From contig NZ_BNCG01000013.1 of the NCBI RefSeq assembly GCF_014656355.1, positions 58,224 through 111,203 of the forward strand: DNA of 52,980 bases, read 5' to 3'. The notes beneath the pieces are model-generated. The model was not told the DNA's origin. It saw nothing but the letters and a program-made list of their open reading frames with translations, and made no database searches. This DNA comes from Camelimonas fluminis (GTDB lineage Bacteria > Pseudomonadota > Alphaproteobacteria > Rhizobiales > Beijerinckiaceae). This document shows positions 8,278 to 17,289 of this stretch, one piece after another (positions within the stretch are counted from its first letter, which is position 1; every line of letters starts with the position of its first letter). Made by a program: the position numbers and the translations under genes.

Positions 8278-9663
8278 CTACTTCTCTTCCCCAGGCCTCA
8301 CGCCATGGTCCGGAGAAGGCCCCCCGGGCGCCGCATCGCCAGCGCGGGGTCGCGCGGTTGGGTCCTTCTCGGGCAGGACAAATACCTGCCCCGGATAAAT
8401 CCGGTTGGCGTCGGTGATCTGGTCCTGATTGGCGTCGTAGATCGTCGTGTAGCGGGAGCCGAGCTGGTAGGTGCGGCGGCTGATGCTCCACAGGGTGTCG
8501 CCGCGCGCCACCACATGGGTGCGCACCGGGACCGCCTGAATGGCGTCCTGCGAGGGCTTCTTCGCGACCGAAGCCGCCTGCCCGTCCTTTGCCTGGCGCC
8601 CGGCGCCGCCCGAAACGGTCGCATGGACGTTCTCCCAGGGCGCCTCGGCCCGCGACAGCACCGCCCCCGTCGCCGGATCGACCATGTCCAGCCGCACGCG
8701 ATAATCGCCCGCTGGCAGCGACGACTGCAGGGCGAACTCGATGACTCCGCTGGCGCTGGCGACGCCCGAAGCCAGCAGTGCGTCGTTGAGGTACAGTCTG
8801 ACGGTTGCGCCCGGCCTGGCTGACCCGACCACGAACAGGCGCCCGCCATCGTCGGTCTCCACCTGGGATATGCGCGCGGCGGACGTCGCGCCGCCAGCCG
8901 CCCCGTTTGGACTGGCGGGCGGCCCGGCCCTGTCGCCGTCGCCAGAACCCGGGTTTTTTGCTTCCGCGTCCTTCGCCCCCGCCATGGCCGGCTTCTGTTC
9001 AGGACTTGAGATCAGCACCGTCGGCCTGTCCGGCGCCAGCAAGGCCACCAGCGGCGGCTTCGGCGGTTGTATGGTGACGCTGACGGTCTGGCGGGAGGCC
9101 GTCCATGTTCCATCCGGGGCCTTGACCCGCAGGGACAGCACATGGGCGCCTGGGGGCAGCGGGCCATTGGTCATGGCGAACAGGCCTGAGGCATCAGTCA
9201 CCGCCCGCTGCAACACGCGCGGCTCCGCCGCCGGCGCCGCGCCGCCAGCCTCTGTCATCACCAGCTCGATGGCGGCGTCCGGCCTGGCGCGGCCGCCGAT
9301 GACCGCCTCTCCGTTTGGCTCGACCCGAACAACGTCGAAGCTTGGCGCCCCTCCTGGCGCGGCCGTCCCTGCGGCGTCGCCTTGCGGAGCGACGGCCTGC
9401 CGGGGCGCCCCGCCCGTCGGGCCCGTCCTCTCGCCCGGAACGGCCGTCGCGCCCGATGCGTCGCCAGACGGCGCCTTCGCCGCGGGGCCAGCCTGCGAAA
9501 ATGGCTGGGGATCTCCGGCGCCCGCGACCGGCGAATGCGAGCCCCTGTCACGCAATGGTCCGAATGTCAGGATCAGAATGCCGGCGCTCGCCAGCGCGAC
9601 CAGCGCCAACGCCACGCGCGCAATTGTTTTGACGTTGACAGGCGGCAGTGCAGGCTCGCTCAT
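8278..9663 (-). CDS. Membrane-anchored LysM-domain protein with Pro/Ala-rich linker
   Basis: 461 residues. A single hydrophobic helix near residues 13-33 anchors the N-terminus. A long Ala/Pro/Gly-rich low-complexity linker follows (about 35-110), then two Ig-like segments with FDVVRVEPNGEAVIGGRARP and RLFVVGSARPGATVRLYLND, and a C-terminal LysM at 383-432 (GDTLWSISRRTY...IYPGQVFVLP). LysM binds peptidoglycan, so the protein probably spans from membrane to cell wall in the periplasm. This arrangement is common in Hyphomicrobiales. Its precise role is not known. It is divergent from the LOG gene, with about 100 bases between starts. Confidence 0.88.
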   Translation of the reverse strand: MSEPALPPVNVKTIARVALALVALASAGILILTFGPLRDRGSHSPVAGAGDPQPFSQAGPAAKAPSGDASGATAVPGERTGPTGGAPRQAVAPQGDAAGTAAPGGAPSFDVVRVEPNGEAVIGGRARPDAAIELVMTEAGGAAPAAEPRVLQRAVTDASGLFAMTNGPLPPGAHVLSLRVKAPDGTWTASRQTVSVTIQPPKPPLVALLAPDRPTVLISSPEQKPAMAGAKDAEAKNPGSGDGDRAGPPASPNGAAGGATSAARISQVETDDGGRLFVVGSARPGATVRLYLNDALLASGVASASGVIEFALQSSLPAGDYRVRLDMVDPATGAVLSRAEAPWENVHATVSGGAGRQAKDGQAASVAKKPSQDAIQAVPVRTHVVARGDTLWSISRRTYQLGSRYTTIYDANQDQITDANRIYPGQVFVLPEKDPTARPRAGDAAPGGPSPDHGVRPGEEK

Positions 9664-9762
9664 CCGTGCTCAATCTCCATGCGACCACCCGGAAGCAACC
9701 GCGATGAGTATACAGACGCGCGTCGCCATTACATCATGCCCAGAGGAAGCAACGTACGCCAA

Positions 9763-10413
9763 ATGACCAGTCCGGATTTCAGACGCCCCGATGGGGAGGC
9801 GCGCGCCATCTGCGTATTTTGCGGTTCGGGAGCCGGCGCCAGCCCGCAGTTCACGGAGGCCGCGCGTCTGGTCGGCGCCCTGCTGGCCCAGCAGGGCGTC
9901 GGCCTGGTCTATGGCGGCGGCGACATCGGGCTGATGGGCGAGGTGGCGCGCAGCGCGCTGGCCCATGGCGGCCGCGTCACCGGCATCATTCCCGATTTCC
10001 TGATCCGCCGCGAACACATGCCGGACCCGGCGGAAGCAGGCCGGGAAACCGTCATCGTCTCTGACATGCACACCCGCAAACGGTTGATGTACGAGCGAGC
10101 GGACGCCTTCCTCGCCCTGCCAGGCGGCATCGGCACCCTGGAGGAGCTGGTCGAGCAGATGACCTGGTCGCAGCTTGGCCAGCACACGCGCCCGATCATG
10201 GTGCTGAACACCCTGGGCTTCTGGGATCCGCTGTTCGAGCTTTTGCAACACATGCGTCAGGCGATGTTCCTTCGCCCCGGCCTCGACGCCTCCTACATGA
10301 CCGCCACGGAGCCGGCTGAAGCCATCGACGCCCTGCTCGCCGCCATCGCGGTCGCCCGCGCGGCGGCGCCGGCCCCCGATGACGACCGGCCGCCGGCGCC
10401 GGGCCCGTTCTGA
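9763..10413 (+). CDS. LOG family protein (TIGR00730-type nucleotide hydrolase)
   Basis: 216 residues with a Rossmann-like fold and the LOG signatures: YGGGDIGLMG (50-59), the MHTRK segment (102-106) and PGGIGTLEE (120-128). LOG enzymes release the base from nucleoside 5'-monophosphates, including cytokinin ribotides in plants and some bacteria; related bacterial proteins cleave AMP. A cytokinin role is possible but not shown here. An alternative start nine codons upstream exists; the chosen ATG fits the usual N-terminus, and AGAGGAAG lies upstream but at longer than ideal spacing. Confidence 0.88.
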   Translation: MTSPDFRRPDGEARAICVFCGSGAGASPQFTEAARLVGALLAQQGVGLVYGGGDIGLMGEVARSALAHGGRVTGIIPDFLIRREHMPDPAEAGRETVIVSDMHTRKRLMYERADAFLALPGGIGTLEELVEQMTWSQLGQHTRPIMVLNTLGFWDPLFELLQHMRQAMFLRPGLDASYMTATEPAEAIDALLAAIAVARAAAPAPDDDRPPAPGPF

Positions 10414-10725
10414 GAGGCGCTGCCCGCGCCGCGGCCGGCGGATTGCGCGGTTCGTTCTCAAGCTTCTTGAGCAGGTTGGGGCCTGGTCTGCTGGAGAGCC
10501 CTTTCCAGGCCTTTTCGAGTCATGCTCCTATCCTAAAGGCTCACGCGGACGTGATTGCGCCGCCGGGCTCGCCAGGCTAGTAGAGCCCCTTGTCTCATGC
10601 ATGGCCCGTCAGCCCCTGACCGGTCCGCCATCACGCCGCCCTTTTGGGGAACAGCCCGGACAACGGGCGAGCGGCCCGGCGGGTCCTGGCCCGGAAGCGC
10701 GCGGCCGTGCTTCCGGGAGGGAATG
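10414..10725. other. Leader region of the orphan ABC binding-protein gene
   Basis: About 310 bases without a supported gene. It holds the presumed promoter of the next gene and, at its end, a stem-loop touching the ribosome site. Confidence 0.5.
10691..10716 (+). promoter_or_regulatory. Stem-loop abutting the ribosome binding site
   Basis: CCGGAAGC (10691-10698) pairs perfectly with GCTTCCGG (10709-10716) across a 10-base loop. The right arm runs into the GGGAGG ribosome site (10715-10720) of the binding-protein gene, so folding could limit translation. Regulation is inference. Confidence 0.45.
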
Positions 10726-11964
10726 ATGAAATCCATGTTCTTGCGCTGCCTGGCGCTCAGCCTCGCGGTGGCGACGCCTCTGGCCGGTCTTTCGGCCCAG
10801 GAGAAGAAGTCGCTCAACATCGCCGTTCTCAATGACAAAAGCTCGGTGTTCGCCGACGCCGGCGGCGTCCGCTCCGTGCGCGCGGCCGAGCTGGCCGCCC
10901 AGGATTTTGGCGGCGAAATCAACGGCATGAAGATCAAGGTTCTGGGGCCTGACCACCAGAACAAGACTGACATGGGCGCCTCGCTGGCCCGCCAGATGTA
11001 TGATCAGGAAGGCGTCGAGGCGATCTTCGACATCGGCAACTCGGCGATCTCGCTGGCGGTGCAGGAAATCGCCCGCGAGCGCGGCAAGATCGTCGTCCAC
11101 TCCGGATCGGCCACCGCCGAGGTGTTCGGCAAGTCCTGCTCGCCCACCGGCGCCATGTGGCTGTACGACACCTATTCGCTGGCCAAGGGCTTCGCCAAGT
11201 CGGTCGTGGAACAGGGCGGCAAGACCTGGTACTTCATCACCGCCGACTACGCCTTCGGCCACGCCATGCAGAACGAGGTGACCAAGGTCGTTGAAGCCAA
11301 TGGCGGCAAGGTGCTCGGCTCCGTCCGCCACCCGGTCGGCACCATGGACTTCTCGTCGTTCCTGATGCAGGCCCAGGCCTCCGGCGCCGACATCGTCGCC
11401 TTCGCCAATGCCTCCGGCGACACGGTGACCAGCCTGAAGCAGGCCCGCGAGTTCCAGGTGGGCGAAGGCAACCAGAAGCTCGGCGTGCTGATTTTCTATC
11501 TGACCTCGGTCCATGCGCTCGGCGCCAAGGCCACCCAGGGCGTGCAGTATCTCTCGGGCTACTATTGGGACCGTGACGATGAAAGCCGCGCGTTCGCCAA
11601 GCGCTTCGCCGCTGTCAATGACGGCCGCATGCCAGACCACACCCACGCCGCCGTCTACAGCTCGGTGAAGCATTACCTGCAGGCCGTGAAGGACTCTGGG
11701 TCCACCGATGGCAAGACCGTCATGCGCAAGATGAAGGAGACTCCGGTCAACGACTTCTTCGCCCATGGCGCGAAGGTCCGCGCCGACGGCCGCCTGATGA
11801 ACGACATGCTGCTCGTCGAGGTGAAGAAGCCGGAAGAAGTGAAGAACGGCGAATGGGACCTGCTGAAGATCAAGCAGGTGGTCAAGGCCGACGACATCAT
11901 GCGTTCGATCGCCGACGGCGGCTGCACCCGTCTCGACCCGCCGGTGGACGCGGAGAAGAAGTAA
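10726..11964 (+). CDS. ABC transporter substrate-binding protein, branched-chain (LivK) type, orphan
   Basis: 412 residues with a signal peptide (MKSMFLRCLALSLAVATPLAGLSA, predicted cut before QEKK) and a type I periplasmic binding fold (Peripla_BP_6). The order-typical landmarks are LNIAVLNDKSSVF, DHQNKTDMGASLARQMYD, WYFITADYAFGHAM and VRHPVGTMDFSSFLMQAQ. It binds small organic ligands, often amino acids or aromatic acids, in the periplasm; the ligand is unknown. No permease or ATPase gene is adjacent. Two clear paralogues lie at 31914 and 33380. GGGAGG gives the start; ATG at 10723 is a less well-spaced alternative. A strong terminator follows. Confidence 0.93.
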   Translation: MKSMFLRCLALSLAVATPLAGLSAQEKKSLNIAVLNDKSSVFADAGGVRSVRAAELAAQDFGGEINGMKIKVLGPDHQNKTDMGASLARQMYDQEGVEAIFDIGNSAISLAVQEIARERGKIVVHSGSATAEVFGKSCSPTGAMWLYDTYSLAKGFAKSVVEQGGKTWYFITADYAFGHAMQNEVTKVVEANGGKVLGSVRHPVGTMDFSSFLMQAQASGADIVAFANASGDTVTSLKQAREFQVGEGNQKLGVLIFYLTSVHALGAKATQGVQYLSGYYWDRDDESRAFAKRFAAVNDGRMPDHTHAAVYSSVKHYLQAVKDSGSTDGKTVMRKMKETPVNDFFAHGAKVRADGRLMNDMLLVEVKKPEEVKNGEWDLLKIKQVVKADDIMRSIADGGCTRLDPPVDAEKK

Positions 11965-11987
11965 GCGCTTCTTGTCTGATGCGAACG

Positions 11988-12016
11988 AAAAGGCTGGCCT
12001 CGCGCCAGCCTTTTTT
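11988..12016 (+). terminator. Rho-independent terminator
   Basis: AAGGCTGGC / GCCAGCCTT stem with loop CTCGC followed by TTTTTT, 24 bases past the stop of the ABC binding-protein gene. A textbook intrinsic terminator. Confidence 0.9.
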
Positions 12017-12556
12017 GTTATCCAACAATGGATTGCATCAATATTTCGCCATTGGGATTCAACCAGTCCGAGCAGATGACCCGCTGGCTGTTTACATCGC
12101 CTGGGAATAGCCCGGCGTAGACGCATCGCAGGATGTAACCACAACTCCGCGGCGTCTCCCGGAATTCGGCGACGCATGCGTCCCTCGCACTGACAGCGTC
12201 CGGCTTCGTTGGGGGCAGCCGCAGGGGGCAACGAACTCTGGTTTCTGCCGCCGCCGGGCTTGACTTGCCTGGATGATCTTCTGCTCCGCAAGGGCGCGAT
12301 CCGACTCTGGCTGGGACAGGCGTTTCCTGCACATGCTGCGCGCCACAGTAGCAGTCGCTATTGTTAAACGCCCGGCAACCGACGATCTTCAGGAAAAATA
12401 TGGGAATAAAATATTTGATCTATAAAAATTTACAATCACTACAGATAATTTGATAAATTACAATAAATTCGCCGGAACACACATCGCGTCCGGATCACTG
12501 ACAACCCAAATTGACGTCTGATTATTCGTGCCGCAAGGCGATCAACCGGCGGCAAC
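12017..12556. other. Intergenic region with an AT-rich block
   Basis: About 540 bases. The segment 12357-12475 is strikingly AT-rich compared with the surrounding GC-rich DNA and holds a promoter-like sequence. No supported gene. The composition change suggests acquired DNA or a strong regulatory region ahead of the CRIB-motif gene. Confidence 0.6.
12429..12457 (+). promoter_or_regulatory. Candidate sigma-70-type promoter of the CRIB-motif gene
   Basis: TTTACA (12429-12434) and GATAAA (12452-12457) are separated by 17 bases in the AT-rich block. They match the -35 consensus at 5/6 and the -10 at 4/6. A start near 12464 would give a leader of about 90 bases. AT-rich DNA yields such matches by chance. 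Confidence 0.33.
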
Positions 12557-13180
12557 ATGATCTCATCCGTCACCCGGTGCATCGACATGGTTGAGCTTCC
12601 TCCTGACAGTACGGGCAAGAAAAAAATCAACGCTGGCGACATCGGCGCCCCAACGGATTTCCGACATTTTCTTCATATCGCCCCACACTCAAGCCTGCCC
12701 GCGCCGAATGACATAGGGGACCTGTTCCAGGTCAGGGCCGAAACCACGACGCACTCTCCTGTTCAGATTCTTCCAGAGAGCAGCGTCCGCCTCCCTGGCG
12801 GCGAGGTCGTCCCGCCTCGGGATATCGTGCGAACCCGTATTCTCGGAGATCGCGAGCCGCTGCCTTTTCTTGGAGAATTCCGGGCAAGGCAGGCGAAAGC
12901 CGGAAGCGTCCTGCTTCCTCCCCCGCCGCCGAAACGTATCGGATCGCTCGCCGCGGCGCCGTCCCGGGAATTGCCACCGGCGATGGTTCCGCCAATCCCG
13001 GACAGGGCAACAAAACCGCGCGCCGCAATGCGCCCCCCGCAGCAAAAGCCAGACTCCATGCCTGCCGCGGCCAGAGCGGAAGAGTTCAGAGGCGCCAGCC
13101 GGGTCCACGACAAGACAGCCGGCATCGAAAGGGGTGAGCAGCCTTTGATGGATGCGCTTGAGCACACACCCTTTATCTGA
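12557..13180 (+). CDS. Proline-rich protein with a eukaryotic-like CRIB (Cdc42/Rac-binding) motif
   Basis: 207 residues, no signal peptide or membrane helix. Residues 28-41 read DIGAPTDFRHFLHI and fit the CRIB consensus I-S-x-P-x(2-4)-F-x-H-x2-H-V-G at I29, P32, F35, H37 and H40, with I41 and A42 as the only changes at its end and G30 for Ser. Three lysines (21-23) precede it, as in WASP, whose motif reads DIGAPSGFKHVSHV. A DLF segment (55-57) follows where WASP has a Leu-Phe pair. Residues 119-127 (LLPPPPPKR) form a polyproline tract matching a class II SH3 ligand, and the remainder is proline-rich. No Shine-Dalgarno sequence is obvious. No bacterial family was recognised. An effector or host mimic is inference. 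Confidence 0.6.
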   Translation: MISSVTRCIDMVELPPDSTGKKKINAGDIGAPTDFRHFLHIAPHSSLPAPNDIGDLFQVRAETTTHSPVQILPESSVRLPGGEVVPPRDIVRTRILGDREPLPFLGEFRARQAKAGSVLLPPPPPKRIGSLAAAPSRELPPAMVPPIPDRATKPRAAMRPPQQKPDSMPAAARAEEFRGASRVHDKTAGIERGEQPLMDALEHTPFI

Positions 13181-13345
13181 CGCCAGCGGGTGAACGCTCC
13201 GTGCAATCCGGGACACCGGGGCCCGCCAGAGGCGCCCCCGGCGCGAGCCGCGCACCCCGCCCAGGAACAACGACCGGTTCACAAGACGGGCGCCAACTGT
13301 TCCAGTTCGCCCGGTTCCAACGTCGGCTGTCCCTGCCCCGTCCGG

Positions 13346-14941
13346 TCACGCCTCCGCGCCGCTCTTCACCAGCTTGTAGACGATGGAATCGGTCAGGGCC
13401 TGGAACGAGGCGTCGATGATATTGGGGCTGACGCCGACCGTCACCCAGCTGTCGCCGCTACGGTCGCCGCTTTCAATCAGCACCCGGGTCACCGCGTCGG
13501 TGCCGCCCTGGAAAACCCGCACCTTGAAGTCGCGCAGGCCGAGGCCCTCGATTAACGGCTGGTACTTGCCCAGATCCTTGCGCAAGGCGACGTCGAGGGC
13601 GTTGACCGGGCCGTTGCCCTCGCCCACCGAAATCAGCTCCTCGTCGCCAACCCGGACCTTCACGACCGCCTGGGCCACCGTCACCTGCTCGCCCAGGGCG
13701 TTGAACCGGCGCTCGACGCTGACGCTGAAGCGCTCCACGTCGAAAAACTCCGGCAAATCGCCCAGCACGCGGCGGGCCAGCAGGTAAAACGACGCGTCGG
13801 CGCCCTCATAGGCGTAGCCCGCCGCTTCCTTTTCCTTCACCACCTCAAGCAGCCGGCCGATGCGGCGGTCATCCCTGTCGACCTGGATGCCGACCCGCTC
13901 CAGCTCGGCCAGGATGTTGGACTTGCCAGCCTGCAATGACACCAGCAACTGGCGGCTGTTGCCGACAGTTTCCGGCTCCACGTGCTCATAGGTGCGCGGG
14001 TCCTTCAGCACCGCCGAGGCGTGGATGCCGGCCTTGGTGGCGAAGGCGCTGGCGCCGACGTAAGGCGCATGGCGGTTGGGCGCGCGGTTGAGCACCTCAT
14101 CCAGCGCCCGCGAGGCGTGGGTGAGACCGGCGAGCCCCTCCCGCGTTACGCCAAGCTGGAAGCGCGAGGCGTAGGGCTCCTTCAACATCAGGGTCGGGAT
14201 CAGCGAGACCAGATTGGCGTTGCCGCAACGCTCACCGAGGCCATTGAGCGTGCCCTGGATCTGCCGGGCGCCGGCGCGCACCGCCGCCAGGGCGTTGGCG
14301 ACGGCGCAGCCGGTGTCGTCATGGGGGTGGATGCCAAGGTGGTCGCCCGGGACATGGCGCGCGACCTCGCCGACGATGCGCTCCACCTCGTCGGGCAGCG
14401 TGCCGCCGTTGGTGTCGCACAGCACCACCCAGCGGGCGCCGGACTCCCAGGCCGCCTTCGCGCAGGCCAGGGCATATTCGGGATTGGCCTTGTAACCATC
14501 GAAGAAATGCTCGCAATCAAGCATCACCTCGCGGCCGGTCGCTTTCGCGGCGGCGACGCTGTCACGGATGCCGGCGATATTTTCCTCAAGCGGCACTTCC
14601 AGCGCCACGTGCACCTGGTAATCCCAGCTCTTGGCGACGAAGCAGATGGCGTCCGCGCTGCTGTCGAGCAGGGCTGCGACGCCTGGATCGTTGGCGGCGG
14701 AGCGGCCAGCCCGGCGGGTCATGCCGAAAGCGGTGAAGGTTGCGTTCTTCGTGCGCTTTTCCTGGAAGAACTCGGTGTCGGTGGGATTGGCCCCCGGATA
14801 GCCGCCCTCCACGTAGTCGATCCCAAGCCGGTCAAGCATGCTGGCGATCTGGCGCTTGTCATCGAGGGAGAAGTCGACCCCGGTGGTCTGGGCGCCGTCG
14901 CGCAGCGTGGTGTCGAACAGATACAGCCGTTCCCGCGTCAT
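13346..14941 (-). CDS. cimA: Citramalate synthase
   Basis: 531 residues. The HMGL-like catalytic domain opens with LFDTTLRDGAQTTG (8-21), D10 and R14 being the metal and catalytic positions, and includes the HPHDDTGCAVAN metal-binding block and the GLGERCGNANL motif. A C-terminal LeuA-type allosteric dimer domain follows (about 400-531). The form with the YVEGGYPGANPTD start and a 530-residue length is the CimA group, which condenses pyruvate and acetyl-CoA to citramalate for threonine-independent isoleucine synthesis. It overlaps the preceding GNAT gene by 4 bases, so translation is probably coupled in a cysS-GNAT-cimA operon. Confidence 0.93.
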   Translation of the reverse strand: MTRERLYLFDTTLRDGAQTTGVDFSLDDKRQIASMLDRLGIDYVEGGYPGANPTDTEFFQEKRTKNATFTAFGMTRRAGRSAANDPGVAALLDSSADAICFVAKSWDYQVHVALEVPLEENIAGIRDSVAAAKATGREVMLDCEHFFDGYKANPEYALACAKAAWESGARWVVLCDTNGGTLPDEVERIVGEVARHVPGDHLGIHPHDDTGCAVANALAAVRAGARQIQGTLNGLGERCGNANLVSLIPTLMLKEPYASRFQLGVTREGLAGLTHASRALDEVLNRAPNRHAPYVGASAFATKAGIHASAVLKDPRTYEHVEPETVGNSRQLLVSLQAGKSNILAELERVGIQVDRDDRRIGRLLEVVKEKEAAGYAYEGADASFYLLARRVLGDLPEFFDVERFSVSVERRFNALGEQVTVAQAVVKVRVGDEELISVGEGNGPVNALDVALRKDLGKYQPLIEGLGLRDFKVRVFQGGTDAVTRVLIESGDRSGDSWVTVGVSPNIIDASFQALTDSIVYKLVKSGAEA

Positions 14942-15459
14942 TGCCGCCCCCCAGGCGTGGTGTTTTTGTCATTGTTGCCGGCCAGTTGCTTGCGCATGGC
15001 GGTGCGGCCAAGCCAGACGCCGTCGATATCCACGGTCTCGCGCCGTTGCGGCTCAAACCCCAGTTTGCCGAACAGATGCGAGGCCACGTCGCTGACGTCC
15101 GCCGTCAACGCCGTGGCGCCGCGCGCCGTCGCCAGCTTTTCCAGGGCGCCGAGCAGCATGGCGCCGACGCCCTGCCCAGCGACGGATGGATGCACGAACA
15201 GCATGTCGATGTGGTCCTTGCCGCGCAGCGAGGCGAAACCGGCAGCCGAGCCGCCGACAACGGCGACCAGCGTCAGGTTTCCGGCAAGGCGGCCGGTGAA
15301 AGCCTCCGCGTCGTCAGCGGCGGAAGCCCAGGCGTCGCGCTGGGCGTCGTCATAGTCGTCCTCCGCCAGCACATGGATGGCTTCACGAAAGATGTCGGCC
15401 AGCACCGGGCCGTCCGACGGCAGAAACGGGCGCAGGCCCGCGCTGAATTGCTGTCCCAT
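14938..15459 (-). CDS. GNAT-family N-acetyltransferase
   Basis: 173 residues with the GNAT core: the FVHPSVAGQGVGAMLLGALE segment is the acetyl-CoA pyrophosphate-binding loop (Q/R-x2-G-x-G/A), followed by the ARGATALTADVSDVASHLFGKLGF strand-helix-strand end of the fold. The substrate cannot be read from sequence. It begins nine bases after cysS and overlaps cimA by four bases, so it is the middle gene of that operon. No sign of truncation. Confidence 0.9.
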   Translation of the reverse strand: MGQQFSAGLRPFLPSDGPVLADIFREAIHVLAEDDYDDAQRDAWASAADDAEAFTGRLAGNLTLVAVVGGSAAGFASLRGKDHIDMLFVHPSVAGQGVGAMLLGALEKLATARGATALTADVSDVASHLFGKLGFEPQRRETVDIDGVWLGRTAMRKQLAGNNDKNTTPGGRQ

Positions 15460-15468
15460 GGCCGGCCC

Positions 15469-17289
15469 CTATTTTCCCGCGACCCATTCGATGGAGACGC
15501 CGCCGTCCTTCGTATCCTTGACCACCGCGCCCATGGCGGCGAGTTCGTCGCGAATCCGGTCGGCCTCGGCCCAGTCCTTGCGGGCGCGGGCGTCGGCGCG
15601 GTCAGCGATGAGCGCGTTGACCCGCGCCAGTGCGGGATCGTCGTCCGCCTCGCTGCGGAAGGACACCAGACCGTTGGCGTCCGTCTCGATGGCGATCTTC
15701 TTGCGCGCCAGCTCCTCGCGGGTGGATTCCAGCAGGCGGGCGTCGCCATTGACGTGCGCCGTGCGCCAGATGCGGCTCATGCTGAAGCCGAACATGCCGG
15801 TTTCCGGGCTGAACTGGCCGCAGCCAAGCGGCGCGGCCAGGGCCAGCGGCGTCTGGCGGCTGACCAGGCCGAGGAACGACAAAGCGCGGATCACCTGGCC
15901 GGCGGCCTCCAGATCCGAGGCCATGCGGCCGATCAGCCCGCGCACCCAGCCGATGGCGCCGGGGGTGTTGAGATCGTCCAGCAGGAAACCGAGGAACGGC
16001 GCCGGCGGCGCCTGATCCAGATCGGCGATCCACCGCCGCAAGGTGATATCGCACCCGCCGAAGAATCGGCCCTGCAGGGCGCCGATGGCGCCAGCGATGG
16101 TTTCCAGCTCCGTCTGCGCCCGGGCAAGGCGCTTCTCGGTCCAGTCGATGGGCTGGCGGTAGTGCGTTTCCAGCATGGCCCAGCGGATCACCGGCCCGGC
16201 CCACGGGCCGCCGAACTTGCCGCTGGTCAGCAGGTCGCGAATGGTGACGAAATTGCCGAGCGACTTCGACATCTTCTGGCCTTCGACCTGAAGGAAGCCG
16301 TTGTGCAGCCAGTAGTTGGCCATGCGCGGCGCATCGAGGGCGCAGCACGACTGGGCGATCTCGTCCTCATGGTGCGGGAACACCAGATCGATGCCGCCGG
16401 CGTGAATGTCGAAGACATTGACCTCGGCCGGCTCGCAGGCGACGCGCCCGGCGAAGCCCTGGATCAGGTGCTTCCACGACATGGCCGAGCATTCGATATG
16501 CCAGCCGGGGCGGCCTGGAACGGCGATGTCGCCCGGCGACGGCCAGCCCGGCTCGTTCTCCTTCGACGGCTTCCACAGCACGAAATCCATGGGGTCGCGC
16601 TTGTAGGGCGCCACCTCGACGCGGGCGCCAGCCAGCATTTCATCCAGCGAGCGGTTGGCGAGGGAGCCATAACGCGGCATGCCTGCCTTGCGCCCCATGG
16701 CGGCCACGGAGAACAGCACGTGATCCTCGGCCACGTAGGCGATGTCGCGGGCGATGAGGCGCCCGATGAGATCGCGCATCTCGACGATGTGCTCGGTGGC
16801 GCGCGGCTCGATGAAGCGCGGCGGCTCGCCCTCCACGTTCACCTGGTCGGGCATCAGCACGCCAAGGGCGCGGATATCGGCGTGGAAGCGCCGCGCCGTG
16901 ACTTCGGTGAGGTCGCGGATGGTGACGCCGCGCTCGGCGGCGCGGGCGTTGATCTTGTCGTCGACGTCGGTGATGTTGCGGACGTAGGTCACGCCGCTTT
17001 CGCCATAAAGCTGGCGCAGCGCGCGAAACAGCACGTCGAAGACGATGATGGGGCGCGCGTTGCCGATATGGGCGTCGTCGTAAACCGTGGGGCCGCAGGC
17101 ATACATGCGCACATTGGCCGGATCGATGGGACGGAAGTCGTCCTTCGCGCGGGTCAGGGTGTTGTACAGGCGCAGGGCGCTGTCCCCGGATGCACCGTCC
17201 CCGGCCAGGCCTGCGCCAGCCTGCTGCGGCGCGGCGTCGCCGGCGCGGCGCGCGCTGTCGGGCGCGTCGTTCTGCACATCGATTTGCAC
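15469..17289 (-). CDS. cysS: Cysteine--tRNA ligase, extended form
   Basis: 606 residues against about 460 in most bacteria. Class I synthetase landmarks are complete: C65 and C267 as zinc ligands, HIGN (74-77), [13 protein letters not shown] (298-310) and KMSKS (339-343). The extra length comes from a 38-residue Ala/Gly-rich N-terminal extension and additional sequence in the anticodon-side helical region (about 380-520). The start is GTG with GGGAGAGG before it; no ATG exists before the conserved core, so the extension is translated unless a non-canonical start is used. First gene of the operon with the GNAT and cimA genes. Confidence 0.94.
   Translation of the reverse strand: MQIDVQNDAPDSARRAGDAAPQQAGAGLAGDGASGDSALRLYNTLTRAKDDFRPIDPANVRMYACGPTVYDDAHIGNARPIIVFDVLFRALRQLYGESGVTYVRNITDVDDKINARAAERGVTIRDLTEVTARRFHADIRALGVLMPDQVNVEGEPPRFIEPRATEHIVEMRDLIGRLIARDIAYVAEDHVLFSVAAMGRKAGMPRYGSLANRSLDEMLAGARVEVAPYKRDPMDFVLWKPSKENEPGWPSPGDIAVPGRPGWHIECSAMSWKHLIQGFAGRVACEPAEVNVFDIHAGGIDLVFPHHEDEIAQSCCALDAPRMANYWLHNGFLQVEGQKMSKSLGNFVTIRDLLTSGKFGGPWAGPVIRWAMLETHYRQPIDWTEKRLARAQTELETIAGAIGALQGRFFGGCDITLRRWIADLDQAPPAPFLGFLLDDLNTPGAIGWVRGLIGRMASDLEAAGQVIRALSFLGLVSRQTPLALAAPLGCGQFSPETGMFGFSMSRIWRTAHVNGDARLLESTREELARKKIAIETDANGLVSFRSEADDDPALARVNALIADRADARARKDWAEADRIRDELAAMGAVVKDTKDGGVSIEWVAGK

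Noticed and set aside
13121-13180. WH2-like actin-binding end (GEQPLMDALEH) in the CRIB-motif protein
   Set aside because: Resembles the ALLDQI helix of WH2, but the LKKV/LKKT motif is absent. Not supported as an actin-binding module.
12689-13282. 197-codon minus-strand frame opposite the CRIB-motif gene
   Set aside because: Arg/Gly/Cys-rich product without family features, no ribosome site, and it overlaps the frame with a recognisable motif. It remains the main rival, so strand-specific expression would help.
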